The translations under genes and the position numbers were made by a program. 64,000 nucleotides of DNA from Massilia sp. CF038 (GTDB taxonomy: Bacteria > Pseudomonadota > Gammaproteobacteria > Burkholderiales > Burkholderiaceae_D): positions 682,001 to 746,000 of the forward strand of contig NZ_FQWU01000001.1 of the NCBI RefSeq assembly GCF_900129765.1, read 5' to 3'. The notes beneath the pieces are model-generated. The model ran no database searches. It worked only from the letters and a program-made list of their open reading frames with translations, and had not been told where the DNA came from. The first letter of the stretch is position 1; every line of letters begins with the position of its first letter. This document shows positions 46,058 to 55,083 of the stretch, one piece after another.

Positions 46058-47653
46058 ATGAACACCCAGCTTGGCGCACCTTACTTCCATGTTGAGCCCG
46101 ACGTAGCGGCCCCACAGCAAGCCGAGTCGGCGCTGCCTGTGACCGAGCCGCTGGACCGCGTCAGCCGCCTGATTTGCGCGCGCACCTACCTGTACGGCCT
46201 GTTTGGTGCCCTGATCTGCATCCACTGCATGCTGGGCAATCCCTACAAATCGTCGGATGGCGGCGTCGGTTACGACCGTGCGTGCATCCAGTTTCATGCG
46301 CTGCAGTCGGCATTGCTGTCGCTGCTGTTTCTGGGCTTGTTTGCCGTGTTGTATCTCATGCTGCCGGCGCCATCCCCGGATGGTGAGACCCCGGTGTCGA
46401 TGCTGGCGTTGCTGGCCGGTGCCGCGATCGGCATTAAGATCGCCATCCTCAATCCGATTCTGGCCAGGATCATGTTTCATGCGCCCGAGCAGGGCGGCTA
46501 TGTGCTGCCGGTGGTGGGTGGCTGGGCCTCGACCATCTGCGACTTGTTGTGGGAGAACGACGAACAGGCAAACGCCCTGTATTTCGCTGGCGAACGCCCC
46601 TTCATCGGGTATGGGACGGAAATCAATTCCTGGTCCGTGGTCCTCGATACCAGCATGCCGCAGCAGGGCATCCATCTGCTGGCCGGGATCGAGGAAACGC
46701 CGGCCGAACTGAGCGCGGACAGCCTGTACCAATCCATTGCCAGGGTCGCCGCCGACATGGGCGTGGCCCATTTGGCAGTCAAGCCGATGACCTTCATTGA
46801 AGGCAGAGCCAAGGATCTGCAGCAGCACATCGGCGTGGAACGTTTCCAGCGGCCGCCCTCCAGTGTCGCGCTTGACCAGCTGGCTGGCATGGAGCGCCAT
46901 GTCCCTGGTGCCGGACGCACGTATACCGCGCTGGAAATGTCGCTGCCGGCCAGCGATATCCTGGCTACCCAGTTTGTCCGTTTCAAGGCCGAAGGCAAGC
47001 TGATCTTTTGTGAGTTCGCAACCTATGTGCTGGCCCCCGGACGCAGCGGCTTGTACCGGCTTGAACGTTACTTCCGCTGGCACTGGCTGGCCTACCTGGC
47101 GCTGCCGGTGGCGCTGGCTGTGGTCCTGCTGTATCTGATTGGACTGGCTGGCTTGGCGGCATTCTTTGGCTTTTTCATGCAAGAGCCATCCTTGATGCCC
47201 AGCCCGTTTGACTGGCACTTTCTGGCCCAGGCGGCGCTTCAGCTGGGCCTGGCGTCCGGTGTGTTTGGTGGGCTGGTGGTGCTGTGGCGTGTCTTGTTTC
47301 GCCTGATCACGGCAGCCGGCATTTTCCTTAATATCACCCAGCAGTTTGGTATCGCGTTTTCATTTCGCGAACGCTATACAAGCAGTGGACAGCTGGACTA
47401 TTTCTCGGTGCAAGAGGTGGGGCGCCTCTTGAAAACGCAGGAAAAAGTGCTGATCAAGGCCATCTGCGAGCAACTCAAGGCGCATCATATCGATGCCTCC
47501 GACTTCAAGGATAACCTGACGGCCTACATCAATCAGGGCGTCATCAACAGTGGCGACATCCGCGGCAATATCGTCAACAGCATCAAGTCGTTTGTATTCC
47601 GGCGGCCAGCCAAGACAGCCGTGCGTAAACAAAAAGCGAAGGTGGGAACATGA
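46058..47653 (+). CDS. Multi-span membrane protein with C-terminal G/N-rich motif (unknown system)
   Basis: 531 residues from the ATG at 46058, preceded by GGAGGA. Membrane segments near residues 44-60, 81-102, 112-132, then a soluble domain of about 200 residues containing ALYFAGERPFIGYGTEINSWSVVLDTS, then two more segments near 348-378 and 402-430. The cytosolic end (IDASDFKDNLTAYINQ) closes with GVINSGDIRGNIVN near residues 494-507 and a basic tail. The motif recurs at the N-terminus of the downstream protein. Actinobacterial proteins ending in DTSD...NNGVIVSGG look similar to me from memory. No known enzyme. Confidence 0.75.
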   Translation: MNTQLGAPYFHVEPDVAAPQQAESALPVTEPLDRVSRLICARTYLYGLFGALICIHCMLGNPYKSSDGGVGYDRACIQFHALQSALLSLLFLGLFAVLYLMLPAPSPDGETPVSMLALLAGAAIGIKIAILNPILARIMFHAPEQGGYVLPVVGGWASTICDLLWENDEQANALYFAGERPFIGYGTEINSWSVVLDTSMPQQGIHLLAGIEETPAELSADSLYQSIARVAADMGVAHLAVKPMTFIEGRAKDLQQHIGVERFQRPPSSVALDQLAGMERHVPGAGRTYTALEMSLPASDILATQFVRFKAEGKLIFCEFATYVLAPGRSGLYRLERYFRWHWLAYLALPVALAVVLLYLIGLAGLAAFFGFFMQEPSLMPSPFDWHFLAQAALQLGLASGVFGGLVVLWRVLFRLITAAGIFLNITQQFGIAFSFRERYTSSGQLDYFSVQEVGRLLKTQEKVLIKAICEQLKAHHIDASDFKDNLTAYINQGVINSGDIRGNIVNSIKSFVFRRPAKTAVRKQKAKVGT

Positions 47654-48015
47654 ATCATAATAGTGGCGTCATCAATACCGGTTCCGTTGGCGGCAGCATC
47701 AGCAACGTCCATCATTACATGGGTGCGGCAGTGGCAGCGACGGGACAGGAAGCCGAGCTGCAAAAGCTCGAAGCTCAGCTGCGCCAATTGCTGGCGGCGG
47801 CTCACGCGCGCGACCCGGAAGCGGCTGGTGCGGTGAAAGATAATCTGGATGCGGTTCTGCACCACGTGCGGGCCGAGCAGCCGAACAAGTCGACCATCAA
47901 AATATCGGCGGAAGGTTTGCAAAAAGCGGCCAGCGCGGTCGAGGGCGTACTGCCGGTGGCGATGCGTATCGTGGCCGTGCTCGGTACCGCCTTTGGCTTC
48001 AGCGCCGGCGCCTGA
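47650..48015 (+). CDS. Small protein with N-terminal GVINTG motif and C-terminal helical domain
   Basis: 121 residues; the ATG overlaps the upstream stop by 4 bp. Residues 6-19 read GVINTGSVGGSISN, matching GVINSGDIRGNIVN at the end of the upstream protein. A helical region (QKLEAQLRQLLAAAHARDPEAAGAVKDNLDAVLHHVRA) follows, then KISAEGLQKAASAVEGVLPVAMRIVAVLGTAFGFSAGA, a hydrophobic, possibly membrane-inserting C-terminus. It may be an adaptor or effector that nucleates with its partner. No family named with confidence. Confidence 0.75.
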   Translation: MNHNSGVINTGSVGGSISNVHHYMGAAVAATGQEAELQKLEAQLRQLLAAAHARDPEAAGAVKDNLDAVLHHVRAEQPNKSTIKISAEGLQKAASAVEGVLPVAMRIVAVLGTAFGFSAGA

Positions 48016-48023
48016 GGGGCCGG

Positions 48024-48461
48024 CTAGTTTGCGGCCGGGCGCGTGAGCGTGGCCAGCACATCCCTGACCGGGGACGGAATCGGTACCGGGCGGTTGCTGC
48101 TGCGTTCAACGTAGACATGGACGAAATGGCCGGCCGCGCACGGCAGTGGCTCATCGTTGCGGTACAAGGCAATTTCATAGCGCACGCTCGAGTTGCCCAG
48201 TTTGGCCACGCGGATGCCGGCATGGATGATGTCCGGGAAGCTGATTGAGCTGAAATAAGCGCAGCCACTGTCGACAACAAAGCCGACCACCTCGCCCTTG
48301 TGAATATCGAGCACGCCGCGCGCGATCAGGAACTGGTTCACTGCCGTGTCGAAATACGAGTAATACACGACGTTATTGACGTGGCCATACACGTCATTGT
48401 CCATCCACCTGGTGGGAATGGCCAGGAAGTGGGGAAACTCGGAGCGCGCTGCGTTTTTCAT
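48024..48461 (-). CDS. Acyl-CoA thioesterase (4HBT/YbgC-like hotdog fold)
   Basis: 145 residues. The 4HBT catalytic region is IPTRWMDNDVYGHVNNVVYYSYFDTAVNQFL, with the active Asp in RWMDND. Hydrolyses acyl-CoA; substrate range unknown. Convergent with the small motif protein and 10 bp from the stop of the pectate-lyase-like gene on the same strand. Confidence 0.9.
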   Translation of the reverse strand: MKNAARSEFPHFLAIPTRWMDNDVYGHVNNVVYYSYFDTAVNQFLIARGVLDIHKGEVVGFVVDSGCAYFSSISFPDIIHAGIRVAKLGNSSVRYEIALYRNDEPLPCAAGHFVHVYVERSSNRPVPIPSPVRDVLATLTRPAAN

Positions 48462-48471
48462 GGGAAGCCGA

Positions 48472-49800
48472 TCATTGCTGGGCCAGGGCGGGCCAGCCTG
48501 CCTTGGGTGTCATGTCATTCAGATGCCATGCGTCCGGATTGAACGGACGCTGGCTTGCCTTGTAGTCGGGGTAGCCACTCGATTCGGCTTCGCTGTCGAC
48601 AATGTGGCCACGGCCTTCCGCCACATCGGACAGGATCTTGAAGTCAATCGCATCGCGTTGCCACGGGCGCATTCCGGCGCTCATGTAGATCGCGTTTTCC
48701 AGCGCGCTGGCCGGCAACACGGCCAGGCCATCGGGCAAATAAGGCGCCGATGCAGGCAGAATGCGGGCAGACGAGGCAGTGTAACGGCTGGTCATCGGCA
48801 AAGCGGCACCGGCATCATCGACGGCGATATTGTCTTTCATGAAGACGCTGACATCGCCCGCGCCGCCCAGGCTGAACAGGGCGGTATTGGCGCGCGTATC
48901 CGTGCCGGCCCGCAGCACATTGCCCACGATGGTGACCACGCCCGTGCGGGGCGCGCGCTCGCCCCATTCATGGGCAATCAAATTGTAGTGAATTGCCTTG
49001 GCGCCAGGATTGTGGATCAGGTTATTGACGATCGCAACGCGGGCGCCGCCTTTGACCAGGGGATTGCGCTCGACATTGGAACTGAACAGATTGCCGTAGA
49101 ACAGAATCATTTCGGCGTTATCGTGCACCAGCGAGCCTTTGGAGTGTTCGCCTTTTTTGTGCGTCGAATTGCGCAAGCCTTCGGCAATGATGTTGTGGCT
49201 GAAGGTGATCCGGTACGACGAGCCCAGGTACCACGTATCGGGCGCGCTGCCATTGAAGCGCGGGCCGGAGGCGCTCAGATTTTCATCGGTGGCCCAGCTG
49301 AAACTGCAATGGTCGATGATGACATCATGGGCCGCGCTGGTGGACAAGCCGTCTGCGTCCCAGCCGCTTTTTTTCGCCTTGCCATGTTCGCCCGGGCGCA
49401 CTGCGATATGCTGGACGATGACGTCGTGGGTAGCCACGTTCAAGCCGCCGCGCACGAAGGTAATGCCGGGGGCAGGCGCGGTCTGGCCGGCCACGGTCAG
49501 GTAAGGTTCATCGAGGCGGATGCTGGCGCCCTGCAGATCGATCACGCCGCCCACTTCAAACACAATGATGCGCGGCCCCTTGACAGCGGCCGCAGCCGCA
49601 AACGAGCCCGGGCCAGCCGCTTGTAAATTGGTGACGCGCACGATGGCGCCGCCAGCGCCGCCGCGCGTGCTGGCTGCCCAACCCCTGGCATCGATGCCCT
49701 CACGCGAAAACGTGGCAGTGGCGGCCGTCGCGGCCGTGCTGGACAGACACAAATACGCGCCGCACAGGGCGGCTGCGCGCAAGAACGATCTTGTGTTCAA
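48472..49800 (-). CDS. Pectate lyase-like secreted protein (right-handed beta-helix)
   Basis: 442 residues; signal peptide MNTRSFLRAAALCGAYLCLSSTAATAA. Beta-helix pattern with stacked strands (IIVFEVGGVIDLQGASIRLDEPYLTVAGQTAPAPGITFVRGGLNVATHDVIVQHIAVRPG, HDVIIDHCSFSWATDENLS). Resembles PL1/PL9-type pectate lyases, but catalytic residues cannot be confirmed. Plant cell wall degradation would fit a soil or plant-associated bacterium. Confidence 0.85.
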   Translation of the reverse strand: MNTRSFLRAAALCGAYLCLSSTAATAATATFSREGIDARGWAASTRGGAGGAIVRVTNLQAAGPGSFAAAAAVKGPRIIVFEVGGVIDLQGASIRLDEPYLTVAGQTAPAPGITFVRGGLNVATHDVIVQHIAVRPGEHGKAKKSGWDADGLSTSAAHDVIIDHCSFSWATDENLSASGPRFNGSAPDTWYLGSSYRITFSHNIIAEGLRNSTHKKGEHSKGSLVHDNAEMILFYGNLFSSNVERNPLVKGGARVAIVNNLIHNPGAKAIHYNLIAHEWGERAPRTGVVTIVGNVLRAGTDTRANTALFSLGGAGDVSVFMKDNIAVDDAGAALPMTSRYTASSARILPASAPYLPDGLAVLPASALENAIYMSAGMRPWQRDAIDFKILSDVAEGRGHIVDSEAESSGYPDYKASQRPFNPDAWHLNDMTPKAGWPALAQQ

Positions 49801-49851
49801 TACGGCTCCTCGGCAATCAGGGCAGGGGCTGGCGGCGCAGCCGGGATGCGT

Positions 49852-50802
49852 TTAGTGCTTGATATCGCTGGCAGGCATCAATTCTTCGACCGGGGTCTTG
49901 CCGATAAACAGCTGGGCGCAATCGACCTTGTCGAACTCGTAGTGCTTGCCGCAGAAATCGCAGTCAATGGCCAGCTGGCCCAATTCGTCCAGGGCGGATT
50001 CGACTTCCTCGCGGCCCAGCATCTTGAGCATGTTGCCGACTTTTTCACGCGTGCAGCTGCAATGGAATTGCGGATGATCGGGCTCGAACACGCGGATCGT
50101 CTCTTCCCAGAACAGACGGTTCATCAGGGTCTGGATATCGGTCGAGAGCAGCTCGGGCTGCTTGAGGGTCGAGGCCAGCATCACGGCGCGGTTCCAGGTT
50201 TCCAGGTCTTCCGCTTCGCTTGCTTGCACCACCTGGTCATCCTTGCCGCTGTGGCGCGGCAGCTTTTGCAGCAGCAAGCCGCGCGAGACGTGCTCGTCCG
50301 CGCCCAGCCACAGGCGGGTGTCGAGCTGTTCCGACCGCAGCATGTAGTTTTCGATGACGGTGGCCATGTCCTCGCCGTCCAGCGGCACGATGCCCTGGTA
50401 CGGTTGCTGCCCAGGCATCTTGTCGACTGGATCGAGCGTGATCACAAAGCGCCCGTGGCCGCTGGCATTGAGCAAGTCGGTCAGGCTGGCGGTGTCGGCA
50501 ATGACGGCGCCCTCGGCCAGCTTGGCGGTGGCGCGGATGCGCAAGTCGGAATCGCACTCGACCACCAACAGGCGCACCGGACCGTCGCCATGGATCTGCA
50601 TGATGATGGCGCCATTGAATTTCAGATTGGCCGAAAGCAGGGCAGCGGCGGCCACCATTTCGCCCAGCACGGTTTTGACAGCCGGCGGATAGCTGTGACG
50701 TTGCTGGATCTCGCGCCAGGTATCGGAAATCTCGACAAATTCGCCGCGCACGGCCGCATTGTCGAAGATGAATTTTTGCAGGGTATCTTGGGTGGTGGTC
50801 AT
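49852..50802 (-). CDS. hslO: Redox-regulated chaperone Hsp33
   Basis: 316 residues from the ATG at 50802 (MTTTQDTLQKFIFDNAAVRGEFV); the longer upstream frame overlaps the next gene. The zinc-binding cysteines are present: FHCSCTREKV (CxC) and CDFCGKHY (CxxC). When oxidised, zinc is released and the chaperone becomes active. It lies 2 bp after the gamma carbonic anhydrase stop, a common betaproteobacterial pair. Confidence 0.95.
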   Translation of the reverse strand: MTTTQDTLQKFIFDNAAVRGEFVEISDTWREIQQRHSYPPAVKTVLGEMVAAAALLSANLKFNGAIIMQIHGDGPVRLLVVECDSDLRIRATAKLAEGAVIADTASLTDLLNASGHGRFVITLDPVDKMPGQQPYQGIVPLDGEDMATVIENYMLRSEQLDTRLWLGADEHVSRGLLLQKLPRHSGKDDQVVQASEAEDLETWNRAVMLASTLKQPELLSTDIQTLMNRLFWEETIRVFEPDHPQFHCSCTREKVGNMLKMLGREEVESALDELGQLAIDCDFCGKHYEFDKVDCAQLFIGKTPVEELMPASDIKH

Positions 50803-50804
50803 GG

Positions 50805-51329
50805 TTATCCGATCTTCTTCAGTTCCGTCTTGAACATTTTGCCGCGCGCCACATAGCTCGCTGCTGACAAGGCCAGGCGGGCAATTTCGTCCTCGCCCAG
50901 CGTACGTACCGCCTTGGCGGGGGCGCCGATGATGAGCGAATGGTCGGGGAATTCTTTGCCTTCGGTCACCAGCGCGCCGGCGCCCACCAGGCAACCCTTG
51001 CCGATCCGCGCGCCGTTCAGAATCACCGCCTGGATGCCGATCAGCGAACCGTCGCCCACCGTGCAGCCGTGCAGCATGGCCTGGTGGCCAATGGTCACGT
51101 TCTGCCCGACGGTCAAGGGATAACCCATGTCTGTGTGCATGACCGTGCCTTCCTGCACATTGCTGCCGCGGCCAATCGTGATGCGCTCATTGTCGCCGCG
51201 AATGGTGGCGCCGGACCAGACCGAGGCATCCTGCTCCAGCGTCACCTTGCCGATCAGGGTGGCGGCCTCGGCCACATAAGCCGAAGCGTCGATTTCAGGC
51301 GCGTGTTCGCCCAACTGGTAAAGTGCCAT
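50805..51329 (-). CDS. Gamma carbonic anhydrase family protein (PaaY/YrdA-like)
   Basis: 174 residues of left-handed beta-helix with hexapeptide repeats (ATIRGDNERITIGRGSNVQEGTVMHTDMG, VTIGHQAMLHGCTVGDGSLIGIQAVILNGARIGKGCLVGAGALVTEG). The zinc His residues HTD, GHQAMLHG are visible. Either carbonic anhydrase or acyl-CoA-linked activity. Confidence 0.93.
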   Translation of the reverse strand: MALYQLGEHAPEIDASAYVAEAATLIGKVTLEQDASVWSGATIRGDNERITIGRGSNVQEGTVMHTDMGYPLTVGQNVTIGHQAMLHGCTVGDGSLIGIQAVILNGARIGKGCLVGAGALVTEGKEFPDHSLIIGAPAKAVRTLGEDEIARLALSAASYVARGKMFKTELKKIG

Positions 51330-51441
51330 GGTGTCTGTGCTCGGTGAGAAAAGGGTGGAAGGCGCTATTTTACGCCGTTGGCGGGCTTTGCCGGCCAGAC
51401 ATCAGGAAATGGGGCCGGCCGCCTGAAATTCAACAGTCCGG

Positions 51442-51462
51442 TATAATTAGAACGGTCGTTCT
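51442..51462 (+). promoter_or_regulatory. Promoter with TetR-type palindrome
   Basis: -10 TATAAT at 51442-51447, immediately followed by AGAACG-GT-CGTTCT (51449-51462). A palindrome overlapping the start site is the usual place for TetR-family repression. No TetR gene is in this window. Confidence 0.55.
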
Positions 51463-51481
51463 TTTATTCTTCAGGCATACC

Positions 51482-52363
51482 ATGACACCCTCCCGTTCCG
51501 AATTTCTCACCATCCGCGGCTTGCGCACCCACGTGCGCCATTGGGGGCGCGAAGGCGCACCCAAGATCTTCATGGTGCACGGCTGGATGGACGTGGCCGC
51601 CTCATTCCAGTTCGTGGTCGATTGCCTGCAGGGCGACTGGCACGTGATCGCACCGGACTGGCGTGGTTTTGGCCTGTCCGAGCGCACCCAGTCCGACACC
51701 TATTGGTTCCCCGACTATGTGGCCGACCTCGATTACCTGCTCGACCATTTCTCGCCAGGCGAGGCAGTCAATCTGCTCGGTCACAGCATGGGCGGCAATG
51801 TGGTCAGCCTGTACGCAGGCGTGCGCCCGCAGCGCGTGCGGCGCCTGATCAACCTGGAAGGGTTCGGCCTGCAGTCGGCCACGCCCGACCAGGCGCCGCG
51901 CCGCTATGCCAAGTGGCTGGACGAACTGCGCGATCCGCCCACGCTGCGCACCTACCCGACCCGTCAGGCGGTGGCGGCGCGTTTGCAAAAGACCAACCCG
52001 CGCCTGTCGGACGCGCGCGCCGACTTCCTGTCCCAGCACTGGGCCGCTGAAAACGCGGCAGGCGAGTGGGAAATCCTGGGCGACCCGGCCCACAAAAAGC
52101 CTTCGCCGCTGCTGTACCACGTGGAAGAAGTGCTGGCCTGCTGGAAGCAGATCACCGCGCCCGTGCTGTGGGTGGAAGCGGCCGACACCAATATGTGGCA
52201 ATGGATGGGTCCCAAGCCCGAAGCGCGCGTGGAAATTGACCGCCGGCTCGGCCACCTGGCCAATGTCAGTGCGCGCATGATGGATGACGCCGGCCACATG
52301 CTGCACCACGACCAGCCCGAAGCCCTGGCCCAGATGCTGGAACAGTTCCTGGCCGAAAGTTGA
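51482..52363 (+). CDS. Alpha/beta hydrolase
   Basis: 293 residues from the ATG at 51482. Oxyanion loop MVHGWMDVAASFQF, nucleophile LLGHSMGGNV, acid in ALWVEAADTN-like strand and His in DAGHMLHHDQP. Close to epoxide-hydrolase/haloalkane-dehalogenase-type enzymes; substrate unknown. Expression is likely controlled by the palindrome at 51449. The PHP phosphatase gene follows 78 bp later. Confidence 0.92.
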   Translation: MTPSRSEFLTIRGLRTHVRHWGREGAPKIFMVHGWMDVAASFQFVVDCLQGDWHVIAPDWRGFGLSERTQSDTYWFPDYVADLDYLLDHFSPGEAVNLLGHSMGGNVVSLYAGVRPQRVRRLINLEGFGLQSATPDQAPRRYAKWLDELRDPPTLRTYPTRQAVAARLQKTNPRLSDARADFLSQHWAAENAAGEWEILGDPAHKKPSPLLYHVEEVLACWKQITAPVLWVEAADTNMWQWMGPKPEARVEIDRRLGHLANVSARMMDDAGHMLHHDQPEALAQMLEQFLAES

Positions 52364-52441
52364 GTGCGTGGGGAGAAATTCCCGCAGGCAGCGTACAATA
52401 AAGGCCTTTCCCTTTTGCCGGCAAGCCGGGTTGTAGCACGT

Positions 52442-53272
52442 ATGAATGTAGATTTGCATTGCCACTCGAATGTGTCCGACGGCGTCTTGGCGCCTGCCGC
52501 ACTGGCCGCCTACGCGCACAATGCCGGGGTGGACGTCTGGGCCTTGACCGATCACGACGAAGTGGGCGGCATTGCCAGGGCGCGCGAGGCGGCCACGGCT
52601 GTGGGCATGCGTTTCGTGCCCGGGGTGGAAATCTCGATCACCTGGGCCAACCAGACCGTGCACATTGTCGGCTTGCAGATTGACGCCACCAATACCGCGC
52701 TGGTGAACGGCCTGGCAGCCACCCGCAGCGGGCGCGATGCGCGCGGCCGCGAAATGGCCGAGCAGCTTGAAAAAGCTGGGATTCCCGGTGCCTACGAAGG
52801 CGCCTTGAAGTACGTGGACAATCCCGACCTGATGTCGCGCACCCACTTTGCGCGTTACCTGGTTGAGTGCGGCGCCTGCGCCAGCATCCCGGAAGTGTTC
52901 CGCAAATACCTCACTGAAGGCAAGCCAGGCTACGTACCACACCGCTGGGCCAGTCTGCAAGACGCGGTGAGCTGGATCCGTGGCGCTGGCGGCATTGCCG
53001 TGATTGCGCACCCGGGCCGCTATAAATTTGGCGTCGTGGGCGAGGGTGCCTTATTCGACGAATTCAAGCAACTGGGCGGCAGCGCCATCGAAGTGGTGAC
53101 CGGCAGCCACACGCCGGACCAATACGACGTGTATGCCGAACAAGCGCGCCGTTACGGCTTTTTAGCCTCGCGCGGCACCGACTTCCACGCTCCCGGCGAG
53201 ACGCGGGTGGAATTTTCGCTGCTGCCGCCCCTGCCGGGCGGCGTCACGCCCGTCTGGCACGACTGGTTCTAA
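52442..53272 (+). CDS. PHP domain phosphatase (RNase AM/YciV-like, 3',5'-nucleoside bisphosphate phosphatase)
   Basis: 276 residues from the ATG at 52442 (MNVDLHCHSNVSDGVLAPAALA). PHP metal ligands: HCHSNVSDG, LTDHDEVGG, PGVEISI, AHPGRYKF and GTDFHAPGE. Family members dephosphorylate 3',5'-bisphosphonucleotides and trim 5' RNA ends. The TACAAT -10 at about 52396 precedes it. Confidence 0.9.
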   Translation: MNVDLHCHSNVSDGVLAPAALAAYAHNAGVDVWALTDHDEVGGIARAREAATAVGMRFVPGVEISITWANQTVHIVGLQIDATNTALVNGLAATRSGRDARGREMAEQLEKAGIPGAYEGALKYVDNPDLMSRTHFARYLVECGACASIPEVFRKYLTEGKPGYVPHRWASLQDAVSWIRGAGGIAVIAHPGRYKFGVVGEGALFDEFKQLGGSAIEVVTGSHTPDQYDVYAEQARRYGFLASRGTDFHAPGETRVEFSLLPPLPGGVTPVWHDWF

Positions 53273-53287
53273 TTGTTTCCCCCCCCT

Positions 53288-53444
53288 GGGGTCAGACCTC
53301 TTTTTTGCAACGCGCCGGGGCAGAGGTCTGACCCCTTCGTTGTTCAGTCGAACCCATTACGCGTTTTCCCCAATAAGACAGGCCCATCGGCACGAACGGG
53401 GTCTGACCCCACGCGGGCAAGTTGCGATTTTGAGGTCTGACACC
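53288..53444. repeat. GGGGTCAGACC-type repeats upstream of htpX
   Basis: GGGGTCAGACCTCT (53288) and its exact mirror AGAGGTCTGACCCC (53322), then the palindrome GGGGTCTGACCCC (53398) and a degenerate GAGGTCTGACACC (53432). The gap between the PHP gene and htpX is otherwise without genes. Confidence 0.7.
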
Positions 53445-53530
53445 GGTGGGGGTGGTGTGCGGTCTTGTGTTTTCGCTGGCTGAGCCTTATCTTATTAGCC
53501 TGTCAATGATTCCCTGCCTTTGGAGGCTGC

Positions 53531-54409
53531 ATGAAACGGATTGTGCTGTTTTTGGTCACCAATATTGCTGTGCTGCTGGTGCTGTCGCTGGTGCTCACCT
53601 TGTTTGGTGTCGGCCGCGGCGTCAGCGCGTCCGGGATCAATATCGGCCAATTGCTCGTGTATTCGGCCATCATCGGCTTTACCGGGTCCATTATTTCTTT
53701 GTTCATGAGTAAGTTCATGGCTAAGGCCTCGGTCGGCGCGCGCGTGATCGACAACCCAGCGTCCTCCGAAGAAGTGTGGCTGGTCAATACCGTGCGCCAG
53801 CTGGCGGAACGGGCCGGCATCGGCATGCCCGAGGTCGCCATTTACGACGGCGAACCGAATGCCTTCGCCACTGGTGCATTCAAGAATTCAGCCCTGGTCG
53901 CGGTGTCGACCGGCTTATTGCAAAGTATGAACCGTGATGAGGTCGAAGCTGTCCTCGGCCACGAGATCGCCCACGTCGCCAATGGCGACATGGTCACGCT
54001 CACCCTGATCCAGGGTGTCGTCAATACCTTCGTGGTGTTCCTGGCGCGTATTGTCGGCTATGTGGTCGATGGCATGCTCAGCCGGAACAACAACAGCCGC
54101 GGCCCTGGCATCGGTTACATGGTCACTGTCTTCATCTGCGAGCTGATCTTCGGGCTGGTGGCATCGATTATCGTGGCCTGGTTTTCGCGCCTGCGCGAGT
54201 TTCGCGCCGACGCCGGTTCGGCCAAGCTGCTGGGCAGCCCGCGTCCGATGCAGCAAGCTCTGCGCCGCCTAGGCGGGGTCCAGGAAGGGGCCTTGCCTTC
54301 GTCGATGTCGGCCTTTGGCATTGCCGGCGGCGGACGCGGCTGGGGCGCCTTGTTCTCCACCCATCCGCCGATGGAAGAGCGCATCGCCGCGCTCGATCAA
54401 TTGCGCTAG
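53531..54409 (+). CDS. htpX: Membrane zinc protease HtpX
   Basis: 292 residues. Two N-terminal membrane segments, zinc motif [14 protein letters not shown] (HEIAH) and third ligand in [14 protein letters not shown]; two more segments follow the active site. Degrades misfolded membrane proteins. Start at 53531 follows TTGGAGGCTGC. Confidence 0.96.
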   Translation: MKRIVLFLVTNIAVLLVLSLVLTLFGVGRGVSASGINIGQLLVYSAIIGFTGSIISLFMSKFMAKASVGARVIDNPASSEEVWLVNTVRQLAERAGIGMPEVAIYDGEPNAFATGAFKNSALVAVSTGLLQSMNRDEVEAVLGHEIAHVANGDMVTLTLIQGVVNTFVVFLARIVGYVVDGMLSRNNNSRGPGIGYMVTVFICELIFGLVASIIVAWFSRLREFRADAGSAKLLGSPRPMQQALRRLGGVQEGALPSSMSAFGIAGGGRGWGALFSTHPPMEERIAALDQLR

Positions 54410-54412
54410 ACC

Positions 54413-55036
54413 ATGAGCCAGTTTTTTCAAATCCATCCCGACAATCCGCAGGCGCGGCTGATCAAGCAGGCCGCGCAGATCATCCATGGCGGCGGCATTG
54501 TCGCGCTGCCGACCGACTCGTGCTACGCGCTGGTGTGCCACCTCGATGACAAGGCCGCCGTCGAGAAGCTGCGCCGCATTCGCGGCATCGATGAAAAGCA
54601 CCATCTGACGCTGCTATGCCGCGATTTGTCCGAAATTGGCAACTACGCACGGGTCGACAATCGCCAGTTCCGTTTCCTGAAGGCGGCTACGCCGGGCCCG
54701 TTTACGGTGATTCTGGAAGCCACGCGCGAGGTGCCGCGCCGCCTGTCGCACCCGTCGCGCAAAACGATTGGCCTGCGCGTGCCGGAAAACGCCATTGCCC
54801 AGTGCCTGCTGCAGGAACTGGGCCAGCCGCTGCTGGGCACCACCTTGATTCTGCCGGGCGATGACGCCATTCTCAACGATGCCGAGGCGATCCGTGACCA
54901 GCTGGAAAAGCAGATCGATCTGATCATCGACGGCGGTGCCTGCGCCATGGAGCCGACCACCGTGATTGATCTGACGTCGGCCGAGCCCGTGCTGATGCGC
55001 CAGGGCCGGGGCGACGCTGCCGTGTTCGGCCTGTGA
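54413..55036 (+). CDS. Sua5/YciO/YrdC family protein (threonylcarbamoyl-AMP synthase-type)
   Basis: 207 residues. Pattern: AAQIIHGGGIVALPTDSCYALVCHLDDKAAVEKLRRIRGIDEKHHLTLLCRDLSEIGNYARVDN, PGPFTVILEATREVPRRLSHPSRKTIGLRVPEN. Looks closer to YciO than to the essential TsaC. 3 bp after htpX. Confidence 0.9.
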   Translation: MSQFFQIHPDNPQARLIKQAAQIIHGGGIVALPTDSCYALVCHLDDKAAVEKLRRIRGIDEKHHLTLLCRDLSEIGNYARVDNRQFRFLKAATPGPFTVILEATREVPRRLSHPSRKTIGLRVPENAIAQCLLQELGQPLLGTTLILPGDDAILNDAEAIRDQLEKQIDLIIDGGACAMEPTTVIDLTSAEPVLMRQGRGDAAVFGL

Positions 55037-55083
55037 AGGCCGCGGCGGGCCAGAGCGCGCGGCGGCTCTGATAGAATCCGGTT

